DNA of 17,382 nt. It comes from an uncultured Bacilli bacterium. Its GTDB lineage: Bacteria > Bacillota_I > Bacilli_A > RF39 > UBA660. Position numbers and translations under genes: made by a program. The stretch covers positions 1 through 17,382 of the forward strand of contig CAKOOU010000023.1 in the NCBI GenBank assembly GCA_934098455.1, given 5' to 3'. How positions within the stretch are numbered: the first letter of the stretch is position 1; each line of letters starts with the position of its first letter. Under the pieces are notes generated by a model. It did no database searches, was not told the origin of the DNA, and was given only the letters and a program-made list of their open reading frames with translations. This document shows, piece after piece, positions 6,850 through 13,025 of the stretch.

Positions 6850-8076
6850 TTATTGTATTTCAAAACAATTTATATCTTCTTTATTTAATTTAATATTTCT
6901 ATTAGTATAAAGTGTTGCAAGAATTTCATTTTTCTTGACTTTATCTCCAACTTCTTTAAATAGTTTTATTCCTGCATTATAATCTATTTCCTCTTTATCA
7001 TTTATTTTACCAGCACCTAATTTAACAGATAATTCACCAATTTTTAAAGCATCAATAGATTTTAATACTCCACTTTTTTCACTCTTAATAACTTTTATAT
7101 TAGCTCTAATTTTTAATTTATTAATATTACCACCTTGTGTTTCACAAAATTCTATAAATTTATTATATGCTTTTTTATTTTTTATAACTTCATCTACCAT
7201 TTCTTCCGCTTCATTAATTGATATATTTTTAGCTAATGAGATTAGTATACTTGATATTTCTTTGGAAACATTATATAGTCTACATTTTTCACCTTTTAAA
7301 ACGTTAATTGCTTCTTCTACTTCTAATTTATTACCAATACTATTTGATAATGGTATATTCATATCCGTTATTAAAGTAACTATTTTTTTATTGTATTTTT
7401 TACCTATTTCTTTCATCCAATTACTTAAAGTATTAGCATCTCTTTTTGTTTTAATTAATGCTCCTTTACCAACTTTGATGTCTATCAATATAATATCAGC
7501 TCCACTTGCTATTTTTTTAGACATTATACTTGATGCGATAAGCGGTAATGATTCTGTAGTGCCACTATTATTTCTTAAATTATATATTACTTTATCTAAT
7601 GGTACTAAGTTTTTAGTTTGTGATGAATCTACAAATCCTACTTTTTTTAAATTATTTATAAATTCTTTTTTTGTTAAATTTGTTTTAAATCCTGGTATGC
7701 TATTTAATTTATCTATTGTTCCACCTGTTATACCTAGACTTTTTCCACTGATTTTTGCCATGTGACATCCGCATGCTGCAACAATTGGTCCAACTACTAA
7801 AGTTGTTGAATCTCCTACTCCTCCTGTAGAATGTTTATCAATAATGACATCATTAATACTACTTAAATCATATATTTCTCCACTTTTAATAAATATGTCA
7901 GTTAGGCTAATAGTTTCTTCTAAAGTCATTCCATTAATAACTATAGCCATTAATAAACTTGACATTTGATAGTCTTCAATATGTTTGTTTAAATATCCAT
8001 TAAAAGCATAATCTAACTCTTTATAATTTAATTCTTTACCTAATCTTTTTTTATCTATAATATCTATTATATTCAT
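6850..8076 (-). CDS. Pyrimidine-nucleoside/thymidine phosphorylase family, catalytic-loop His replaced
   Basis: The family splits thymidine or uridine with phosphate to the base and (deoxy)ribose-1-phosphate. The fold is evident: DKHSTGGVGD (80-89), VAACGCHMAKISGKSLG, IDKLNSIPGF, and the Arg, Ser and Lys binding residues in YNLRNNSGT and PLIASSIMSKK. The signature SGR-GLG-HTGGT reads SGKSLGITGGT, however. Position 116 is Ile (codon ATA at 7731-7729) where Bacillus and E. coli enzymes have the conserved His (His85 of E. coli DeoA). The Asp after the phosphate-site Arg is Asn. The protein is 408 aa versus about 433 and lacks the usual C-terminal tail. The frame is otherwise intact, so it may be an enzyme of changed specificity or low activity. 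AGAGG precedes the ATG. Confidence 0.85.
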   Translation of the reverse strand: MNIIDIIDKKRLGKELNYKELDYAFNGYLNKHIEDYQMSSLLMAIVINGMTLEETISLTDIFIKSGEIYDLSSINDVIIDKHSTGGVGDSTTLVVGPIVAACGCHMAKISGKSLGITGGTIDKLNSIPGFKTNLTKKEFINNLKKVGFVDSSQTKNLVPLDKVIYNLRNNSGTTESLPLIASSIMSKKIASGADIILIDIKVGKGALIKTKRDANTLSNWMKEIGKKYNKKIVTLITDMNIPLSNSIGNKLEVEEAINVLKGEKCRLYNVSKEISSILISLAKNISINEAEEMVDEVIKNKKAYNKFIEFCETQGGNINKLKIRANIKVIKSEKSGVLKSIDALKIGELSVKLGAGKINDKEEIDYNAGIKLFKEVGDKVKKNEILATLYTNRNIKLNKEDINCFEIQ

Positions 8077-8130
8077 ATGAAACCTCTATTCTATATTTAA
8101 TTTTATCATATATTTATAAAAATATATACT

Positions 8131-8153
8131 AAAAAAGATAGAATTTTCTATCT
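8131..8153 (-). terminator. Terminator between module B and the phosphorylase gene
   Basis: On the minus strand AGATAGAA (8153-8146) pairs with TTCTATCT (8143-8136), followed by a T-run (8136-8131). It would end the module B toxin transcript. The phosphorylase gene needs its own promoter just downstream; GATAAAAT upstream of its start is a possible -10. Confidence 0.7.
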
Positions 8154-8249
8154 AAATTTAACCTATGTTTGTATTTCTACCTTAATAAAATTATTATTTT
8201 TTTTATTTTGATTTCAATAGTTTTTTGTCGTTTTTTAAGATTTTTTATA

Positions 8250-8279
8250 TTGACACATCAATAATTCTGATGTTAAAAT
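8250..8279 (+). promoter_or_regulatory. Promoter of antitoxin RNA B with a palindromic spacer
   Basis: -35 TTGACA (8250-8255), 18-nt spacer, -10 TAAAAT (8274-8279). ACATCA (8255-8260) and TGATGT (8268-8273) form a perfect inverted repeat exactly between the boxes: a possible operator for a repressor, or for a factor acting on long-spacer promoters. Confidence 0.6.
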
Positions 8280-8285
8280 TAATTT

Positions 8286-8358
8286 AAGTAGAGCATTTAC
8301 TTTGTAATGCCTACCCATTGTTGGTAAGCACTCGTATTAAATTACGAGTCCTTTTATT
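8286..8358 (+). ncRNA. Putative type I antitoxin RNA B (about 72 nt)
   Basis: Hairpin 1: GTAG (8288-8291), bulged A, GCATT (8293-8297), closing on AATGC (8306-8310) and CTAC (8311-8314). Terminator: ACTCGTA (8330-8336), loop TTAAAT, TACGAGT (8343-8349), then CCTTTTATTTT. Between them GTTGGTAAGCACT (8320-8332) nearly equals the antisense of the toxin B 5' UTR (8614-8627). ACTCGTATTA (8330-8339) equals the antisense of toxin codons around the Arg-Val pair (8556-8565). The RNA could therefore base-pair on both sides of the toxin start codon, as well as being antisense to its 3' UTR. The two pairings are not collinear, so they would be alternatives. Inferred, not shown to be expressed. Confidence 0.65.
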
Positions 8359-8488
8359 TTACATAAATATATCTATTTTTATTATAAATATATTAAGAGG
8401 TAAAATATGATATATAATATCAAACCATAATATATTTGATATATCAGGTAGAACAGGTAATTAATACGTAGTGCTTATAAGTTTTAAC

Positions 8489-8584
8489 CTAAACCCCTTT
8501 ACGTAGGAGGATAAAGATTAGACTTAATATGATTATAACAATTAGTCTATCGATTACTCGTATTATGAATAACTTAGTACTCAT
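8489..8584 (-). CDS. Putative type I toxin B: 31-aa hydrophobic peptide
   Basis: The ATG at 8584 follows AGAAGGGG (8602-8595) with a 10-nt spacer. An in-frame ATG at 8590 would add two residues but leaves only 4 nt, so I prefer 8584. The peptide starts MSTKLFIIRVIDRLIVIIIL and ends with a basic LLRKGV tail: one short transmembrane helix with flanking charges. It aligns gap-free with toxin A over residues 6-17. The frame contains CCTCCT near its end (8511-8506), which could pair with the purine-rich ribosome binding site. In the mRNA, TAGTGCTT of the 5' UTR (8628-8621) is exactly complementary to AAGCACTA 13-20 nt after the stop (8476-8469), suggesting the fold-back inhibition known for type I toxin mRNAs such as hok. 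Confidence 0.65.
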   Translation of the reverse strand: MSTKLFIIRVIDRLIVIIILSLIFILLRKGV

Positions 8585-8657
8585 TATCATCACACCCCTT
8601 CTATTTATAAATAGTTGGGCAAGCACTAATTAAAATAAAGCTCTGGTTATATATATT

Positions 8658-8685
8658 ACAATATCAATTAAAAAAATTATGTCAA
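8658..8685 (-). promoter_or_regulatory. Promoter of toxin B
   Basis: -35 TTGACA (8685-8680), 16-nt spacer, -10 TATTGT (8663-8658), nearly identical to module A. The 5' UTR would be about 66 nt and contains the perfect palindrome CTATTTATAAATAG directly before the ribosome binding site. Confidence 0.5.
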
Positions 8686-8701
8686 AACGTGTCGACATAA
8701 T
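8676..8701. terminator. Bidirectional hairpin after the class I methyltransferase gene
   Basis: ATTATGTC (8676-8683) pairs perfectly with GACATAAT (8694-8701) around AAAACGTGTC, with T-runs on both strands. It ends the serS operon 4 nt after the last stop codon and includes the toxin B -35. Confidence 0.7.
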
Positions 8702-8704
8702 TTT

Positions 8705-9574
8705 TTAATCATATTTTTCTTTTTCCCATCTAGCATAAATACCACATGGTAAAATAATATCATTATTTAAAGTTTGTATCCCAAGTTCATCACTATTTAT
8801 AAAACCTTTATATTTTTTTCCTACAGTTAACCTTAAAATATTTTCAAGTACAGTCATAGATAAACCAGTAGTATATGAATTAATTAAAAATAATAATGGA
8901 TCATCACTTAATAATTCAGTGCATTTTTCTACTAAGTTATATAAATCATTTTCAATATTCCAAACTTCTTTATTTGCGCCTCTGCCAAAAGATGGAGGAT
9001 CCATTAATATAATATCATATTTATTACCACGCCTTATTTCTCTTTCAACAAATTTTACAACATCATCTACTATAAATCTTATAGGCTTATCTGATAAATT
9101 ATTTGATAAAACATTTTCTTTAGCCCAATCTACCATACCACGTGATGAATCAACGTGTACAACGCTCGCACCAGCAGATAAACATGCAACACTTGCAGCA
9201 CCAGTATATGCAAAAAGATTTAGTACTTTTATATTTTTCTTATTCTTTATTATATTTTTTAACATTGTCCAATTATATGCTTGTTCTGGAAACAATCCTG
9301 TGTGTTTAAATCCCATTAATTTTAAATTAAAAATTAAATCATCGTAATGAATTTGAAATTTATTTGGCATATTTTTATTAAATACTTGCCATTCTCCTCC
9401 ACCTTTATTGCTCCTAATATATTTTGCATCTATCATACTCCAATATTCATTTTTTTCTTTATTCCATATTATCTCTGGATCAGGTCTTAATAATTTAACA
9501 CCATTCCAATCTTCTAATTTCATACCATTTCTAGTATCTAATATTTTATACTCTTCAAATTCTATTGTTTTCAT
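8705..9574 (-). CDS. Class I SAM-dependent methyltransferase, RlmI/RlmK-like
   Basis: The ATG at 9574 is preferred: the longer reading begins with a GTG that is part of the AGGTGA ribosome binding site. The 289-aa protein has the SAM-binding glycine motif LNLFAYTGAASVACLSAGAS (about 118-137), an acidic residue at the end of strand 2 (VVHVDSS) and the catalytic-type motif DPPSF (about 192-196). That combination is typical of rRNA 5-methylcytosine methyltransferases of the RlmI/YccW group. The N-terminal PUA domain of RlmI is absent; instead about 100 residues including GGGEWQVFNK precede the Rossmann fold, as in the shorter Firmicutes members. RNA is the likely substrate but the site is unknown. 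It is the last gene of the serS operon. Confidence 0.8.
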   Translation of the reverse strand: MKTIEFEEYKILDTRNGMKLEDWNGVKLLRPDPEIIWNKEKNEYWSMIDAKYIRSNKGGGEWQVFNKNMPNKFQIHYDDLIFNLKLMGFKHTGLFPEQAYNWTMLKNIIKNKKNIKVLNLFAYTGAASVACLSAGASVVHVDSSRGMVDWAKENVLSNNLSDKPIRFIVDDVVKFVEREIRRGNKYDIILMDPPSFGRGANKEVWNIENDLYNLVEKCTELLSDDPLLFLINSYTTGLSMTVLENILRLTVGKKYKGFINSDELGIQTLNNDIILPCGIYARWEKEKYD

Positions 9575-9623
9575 TTCAATCACCTAAAAAAATTATACAT
9601 TATATTTATATAAAATAAAAGAG

Positions 9624-10049
9624 TTATAAATATAAAGAATCATTATATTTATAACTTTCATTTAGTATAAAACTTTTTTCTATATTATTTATATAACCTA
9701 AAATGTAATCTGGTGATATGTAGTAATTTGGAGGAAACTCATTATTCCAATTAGATGGAATATAATTACTTTCTCTAACAAAATAATCTATTTCAGCTTT
9801 ATCTACTCCAAATATAATCATATTACCATTTTCTCTATAAGAACCTTTCATCCCTTGTTCATTTTCTACATACGATGTTGGATTTTCTTTTAGTTCATCA
9901 GGTACTTCTATCATTGTTTTATATAATTCCTTATCTATCATATAAAAACCTTCTTCAAGAATAGTATCACAATCTTGATTTGTTATATGATAAAAATATC
10001 TTAAATTATCATCATTAATAAGTTCATTAAATATTTCTATATTATCCAT
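9624..10049 (-). CDS. Small protein with a possible ADP-ribosyltransferase-like N-terminus
   Basis: The protein has 141 aa. The start FYHITNQDCDTILEEGFYM (19-37) resembles the first strand-helix of the ADP-ribosyltransferase/RNA 2'-phosphotransferase fold (YHxT....IL.EG). Later MIIFGVDKAEIDYFV and NYYISPDYILGYINN could supply further strands. I cannot point to a complete catalytic triad, so this is a weak fold suggestion. It is acidic and has no membrane segment. It lies 7 nt after serS and 49 nt before the methyltransferase in the same operon, probably expressed under the serS T-box. It could equally be an uncharacterised family with a different fold. Confidence 0.5.
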   Translation of the reverse strand: MDNIEIFNELINDDNLRYFYHITNQDCDTILEEGFYMIDKELYKTMIEVPDELKENPTSYVENEQGMKGSYRENGNMIIFGVDKAEIDYFVRESNYIPSNWNNEFPPNYYISPDYILGYINNIEKSFILNESYKYNDSLYL

Positions 10050-10056
10050 ATTTCAC

Positions 10057-11343
10057 CTATTTTATTGGTATTATTTTTTCTTTTCCACCCATATATGGTT
10101 GTAAAGCTTTTGGAATATTAACACTTCCATCTTCATTATAATTATTTTCTAAAAGTGCAATTAGTGCTCTTGTACTTGCAAGTACTGTGTTATTAAGTGT
10201 ATGTAAGAAATAATTACCTTTATCACTTTTTACACGTATACCCAATCTTCTTGCTTGAGCATCTGTTAAATTAGAACAACTTCCAACTTCAAAATATTTC
10301 TTTTGTCTTGGACTCCAAGCTTCTATGTCACAAGATTTATATTTTAAATCTGCTAAATCTCCACTACAACATTCTAGTTGTCTTACTGGTATATCTAAAC
10401 TTCTAAATAATTCTACAGTATATTTCCACATTCTTTCATACCAAGAAGCACTGTCTTCTGGTTCACATAATACTATCATTTCCTGTTTTTCAAATTGATG
10501 TACTCTATAAATACCTCTTTCTTCAATACCATGTGCACCAACTTCTTTTCTAAAACATGGACTATATGAAGTCATTGTGATTGGTAAAGAATCTTTTTTT
10601 ATAATTTGATCTTTAAATTTACCTATCATAGAGTGTTCACTAGTTCCTATTAAATACAAGTCTTCTCCTTCAATTTTATACATCATAGCATCCATTTCAG
10701 AAAAAGACATTACACCAGTTACAACATCACTTCTTATCATGAATGGTGGAATACAATAAGTAAACCCTTTATCAATCATAAAATCTCTAGCATAACTAAG
10801 CATCGCACTAGAAAGTCTTGCAGCATCACCCATTAAATAATAAAATCCATTACCACTAGTTCTACCACTTGCATCTTTATCAAGGCCATTAAATTTTTCT
10901 AAAATATCTGCATGATATGGTATTTCATAATCTGGTACAACTGGCTCACCAAATTTTTTAAGTTCAACATTTTTAGTATCATCTTCACCAATTGGAACAT
11001 CATTAGCAATTATATTAGGAATTACCATCATTTTTTCTTTTATAATTTTAGATAACTCTTCCTCTTTTTTAGTAAGTGTTTCTATTTCATCATTCATACT
11101 TGATACTTCACTCTTAATTTTATTTGCTTCATCAATTCTTTTTTCTCTCATTAAAGTACCAATTTCACTACTTAATTTGTTTTTATAAGCTCTTTTTTCA
11201 TCCATGTTTAATTTAACATTTCTATATTCAACATCTAAATTAAATATTTCATCTACTATAGGTAATTTTTCATCTTGAAATTTCTTTTTAATATTTTCTT
11301 TTACTAATTCTTTATTTTCTCTTATTAATTTAATATCTATCAT
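10057..11343 (-). CDS. serS: Seryl-tRNA synthetase, archaeal/eukaryal-like type
   Basis: The enzyme charges tRNA-Ser with serine. The ATG at 11343 follows AGAAGGAAT; the longer frame would run back through the T-box terminator and is rejected, giving 428 aa. An N-terminal tRNA-binding coiled coil (about 10-110) precedes the class II core: TSEHSMIG, motif 2 FRKEVG...RGIYRVHQFEKQE (264-288), then motif 3 TVLASTRALIALLEN (386-400). The usual bacterial motifs read FRxEAG and a Gly-rich G-x-x-x-x-x-R motif 3; here EVGxHG and CATTR-like ASTR match the archaeal/eukaryal branch also present in some Clostridia. It heads an operon with two other genes behind a T-box riboswitch. Confidence 0.95.
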   Translation of the reverse strand: MIDIKLIRENKELVKENIKKKFQDEKLPIVDEIFNLDVEYRNVKLNMDEKRAYKNKLSSEIGTLMREKRIDEANKIKSEVSSMNDEIETLTKKEEELSKIIKEKMMVIPNIIANDVPIGEDDTKNVELKKFGEPVVPDYEIPYHADILEKFNGLDKDASGRTSGNGFYYLMGDAARLSSAMLSYARDFMIDKGFTYCIPPFMIRSDVVTGVMSFSEMDAMMYKIEGEDLYLIGTSEHSMIGKFKDQIIKKDSLPITMTSYSPCFRKEVGAHGIEERGIYRVHQFEKQEMIVLCEPEDSASWYERMWKYTVELFRSLDIPVRQLECCSGDLADLKYKSCDIEAWSPRQKKYFEVGSCSNLTDAQARRLGIRVKSDKGNYFLHTLNNTVLASTRALIALLENNYNEDGSVNIPKALQPYMGGKEKIIPIK

Positions 11344-11364
11344 ATTATTCCTTCTTTCTAACAT

Positions 11365-11553
11365 AAAAAAGGATAGTACAAGGAGCGTTATTCGCGGTAC
11401 CATCCTTTATTTAACTTATTTAATATAACGGCTATTAACCGGTGATGATTAGTCACTCTATTGGGTAGATTAAATAATTCTTGTTATTGATTTTCACCAT
11501 CCATCAATTCTCTAAAAACAAAACATTATTATTGTCCCAAATAATCAATTTAC
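11365..11553 (-). promoter_or_regulatory. T-box riboswitch leader of serS
   Basis: Minus strand. The T-box sequence TGGTACCGCG (11402-11393) lies in the antiterminator/terminator region. The terminator is AAAGGATGGTAC pairing with GTACTATCCTTT followed by T6 (to 11365). Upstream are a stem I with GGATGGTGAAAATC and a possible specifier TCT (Ser, 11469-11467) followed by A. Uncharged tRNA-Ser should stabilise the antiterminator and allow serS transcription. Specifier assignment is tentative. Confidence 0.9.
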
Positions 11554-11559
11554 ATTATT

Positions 11560-11587
11560 ATTATACTAAATATTTAATCTTTGTCAA
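11560..11587 (-). promoter_or_regulatory. Promoter of the serS T-box operon
   Basis: Minus strand: perfect -35 TTGACA (11587-11582), 16-nt spacer, perfect -10 TATAAT (11565-11560), just upstream of the T-box leader. Confidence 0.8.
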
Positions 11588-11622
11588 TAATAGAAAAAAA
11601 TTGATGTAAATTTTTTCCAATA

Positions 11623-11665
11623 TTTTCACTTCTAGATACCGTTATATGGTATTTTAAGGTGAAAA
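11623..11665. repeat. Nested inverted repeat between spoVIF and serS promoter
   Basis: TTTTCAC (11623-11629) pairs with GTGAAAA (11659-11665), and inside it ATACC (11636-11640) pairs with GGTAT (11648-11652). No T-run follows on either strand, so it is not a plain terminator. Function unknown. Confidence 0.4.
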
Positions 11666-11683
11666 TCAAGTATTTTTCCATGT

Positions 11684-11704
11684 AAAAAGAGATATTTCTA
11701 TCTC
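11684..11704 (-). terminator. Terminator overlapping the spoVIF stop codon
   Basis: Minus strand: GAGATA (11704-11699) pairs with TATCTC (11694-11689), then TTTTT (11688-11684). The first two stem bases belong to the TGA stop codon. Confidence 0.75.
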
Positions 11705-11945
11705 AAAAAAATTTATCAATATTCTTAGGTACTTTATCTTTTTTTATAGTATCAATTATCTTTTGTTCTTTATCTAAACTAACACTTTTACCAGTAATTT
11801 TAGATAAATCCCTAATTATACTTCTAAGTACAGTTTCATCTTTCATATTATTTTCATTTAATCTTTTAGCAAGATCTACTAACGTATCTTTATCTACATT
11901 AGTTTTATTCTTTACTTTACCAAAGAATTCATCATTTAAGTTCAT
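11703..11945 (-). CDS. spoVIF: SpoVIF-like sporulation protein (80 aa)
   Basis: The ATG at 11945 has a G-rich GGGGG ribosome binding site 5 nt upstream; an ATG 12 nt earlier lacks one. The sequence NDEFFGKVKNKTNVDKDTL...LAKRLN...VLRSIIRDLSKITGKSV...EQKIIDTIKKDKVP follows the pattern I recall for SpoVIF (YjcC) of Bacilli: FF-K-V-KKT-V, LA, LR-I-R, GK-V, KE-IV-I, VP. In Bacillus subtilis SpoVIF acts in spore coat assembly. It sits at the end of the SPOR-radC-mreCD cluster, 43 nt after mreD, and may have its own promoter. spoIVA nearby supports a sporulation role. Made from memory of a short family, so moderately sure. Confidence 0.65.
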   Translation of the reverse strand: MNLNDEFFGKVKNKTNVDKDTLVDLAKRLNENNMKDETVLRSIIRDLSKITGKSVSLDKEQKIIDTIKKDKVPKNIDKFF

Positions 11946-11960
11946 ACATACCCCCATTAA

Positions 11961-11986
11961 AGTATATGTTATATTTTTTAATTTGT
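11961..11986 (-). promoter_or_regulatory. Possible late-sporulation promoter of spoVIF
   Basis: Minus strand CATATACT (11968-11961) resembles the -10 of SigE/SigK promoters, with AC 16 nt upstream as in SigK -35 elements. AT-rich context makes this weak. Confidence 0.25.
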
Positions 11987-11988
11987 TT

Positions 11989-12360
11989 CTATTCTTTATA
12001 AAATATATAAATATAATAAATTAATATATTAAATATAAAAGAAAATATATTCATATATAAATAATATTTAAAACTAAAATTATATCTATTAATTAAATAC
12101 AAAACACATATAAATATAAAATAATATATAATACTAAATATAAATTTATTTATATTACTATTTATAATTTTTTTAAATATATATTTGTTTAAAAAATATA
12201 ATAATAATATTATTAAAGATATATAGGGTATATCATTTAATAAAGTATCTATAATTAATATAGTTAAATATTTATATTTAGTTAAATAAAATATATTTAA
12301 TATTATTAAACAAGATAATATATTTATATAATTATTACTTAAATGATCCAATATAATCAA
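11989..12360 (-). CDS. mreD: MreD-like membrane protein, TTG start
   Basis: The 123-aa protein is almost entirely hydrophobic, with about four to five predicted transmembrane helices, no enzymatic motif and Asn/Ile/Tyr-rich composition. Size and position directly after mreC identify it as MreD, a component of the elongasome for lateral peptidoglycan synthesis; sequence alone would not be decisive. The start codon is TTG (12360-12358) overlapping the mreC stop as TTGA, with AGGTGA 6 nt upstream. It is shorter than the typical 160-170 aa, so one or two helices may be missing. Confidence 0.7.
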   Translation of the reverse strand: MIILDHLSNNYINILSCLIILNIFYLTKYKYLTILIIDTLLNDIPYISLIILLLYFLNKYIFKKIINSNINKFIFSIIYYFIFICVLYLINRYNFSFKYYLYMNIFSFIFNILIYYIYIFYKE

Positions 12361-13025
12361 CTAAAATCACCTACTATCAAAACATAATTTAAGTTATTAA
12401 AATCTACTACACTATTTATAACAATCTTTTTAGATATATCATTATTATCTACTTTAATTACTTTACCTATTAATAATTTTTCTTTTATACTACCATATCC
12501 ACTAGTATATACTAAATCATTTACATATACTTTATCATAGTTACTTATATCAGATATAGTAAATGTATTAGTTTCATAATCATAATTAAGTTTTCCATAA
12601 CTATCATTAACTACTACACTTAAATCTTTTAAATCTTTTATAGTTGTTAATTCACTAGTTTTATTATCTACTTTAGTAATTTTTCCTATAAGTCCAAATT
12701 CGTTAGTAACACCCATTCCGTTTTCTACACCATTATCTTTACCATATTGTATTTTGTATTTGCCTATATTATAAGATTTTTTGTATATTATTTTAGATAC
12801 TTTATAAGAATAATCTATTCTATCTAAATTTTTACTAAATTCATTAATATTATTTATTTCATTTTCTAGATATTCTATTTTTTCATCTTTTAAAGTTATT
12901 ATTCCATCATAATAGTTATTATCTAGTTTAAATACTCCTAATACATTACCATAAAAGAAACATATATTATCTCTAAATACTATTACTAATATAAATATAA
13001 TTATATATATACCTATCTTCTTCAT
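12357..13025 (-). CDS. mreC: MreC rod-shape determining protein
   Basis: The 222-aa protein has a short cytoplasmic start, one transmembrane segment (about 4-18), a coiled coil rich in Lys, Glu and Asn (about 40-75) and two beta-barrel-like halves. These show GKDNGVENGMGVTNEFGLIG and NDLVYTSGYGSIKEKLLIGKV, the characteristic MreC signatures. It organises the extracellular side of the elongation machinery with MreD, RodA and PBP2. It is shorter than many homologues (usually 270-300) because the region before the second barrel and the C-terminal tail are trimmed. Its ATG overlaps the radC stop (ATGA) with AAGGAGA upstream. mreB, which usually precedes it, is missing here. Confidence 0.9.
   Translation of the reverse strand: MKKIGIYIIIFILVIVFRDNICFFYGNVLGVFKLDNNYYDGIITLKDEKIEYLENEINNINEFSKNLDRIDYSYKVSKIIYKKSYNIGKYKIQYGKDNGVENGMGVTNEFGLIGKITKVDNKTSELTTIKDLKDLSVVVNDSYGKLNYDYETNTFTISDISNYDKVYVNDLVYTSGYGSIKEKLLIGKVIKVDNNDISKKIVINSVVDFNNLNYVLIVGDFS

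Larger units (their letters stand above)
8171..8701. repeat. Module B: putative type I toxin-antitoxin locus, second copy
   Basis: This is the counterpart of 497-911. The 21-nt block at 8171-8191 is identical to 497-517 and again lies exactly 79 nt before the small-RNA -35. The right end (about 8641-8701) is nearly identical to 851-911, including promoter, hairpin and its loop. The interior is about 100 nt longer and mostly diverged, but holds the same parts in the same order. With its features it accounts for nearly all of the 8077-8704 gap. About 8359-8488 holds a TA-rich stretch with local inverted repeats (ATATATTTGATATATC) that I cannot assign. Confidence 0.7.

Noticed and set aside
7262..7765. 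Plus-strand frame opposite the phosphorylase gene
   Set aside because: Antisense shadow of a clear enzyme gene with motifs on the minus strand.
8529..8633. Plus-strand 34-aa hydrophobic frame with AGGAGG upstream, antisense to toxin B
   Set aside because: The ribosome binding site is 18 nt from the ATG, and module A has no matching plus-strand frame, whereas the minus-strand peptide is conserved in both copies.
11344..11403. Longer N-terminus for SerRS
   Set aside because: It would translate through the T-box terminator; the ATG at 11343 has a good ribosome binding site and matches the family start.
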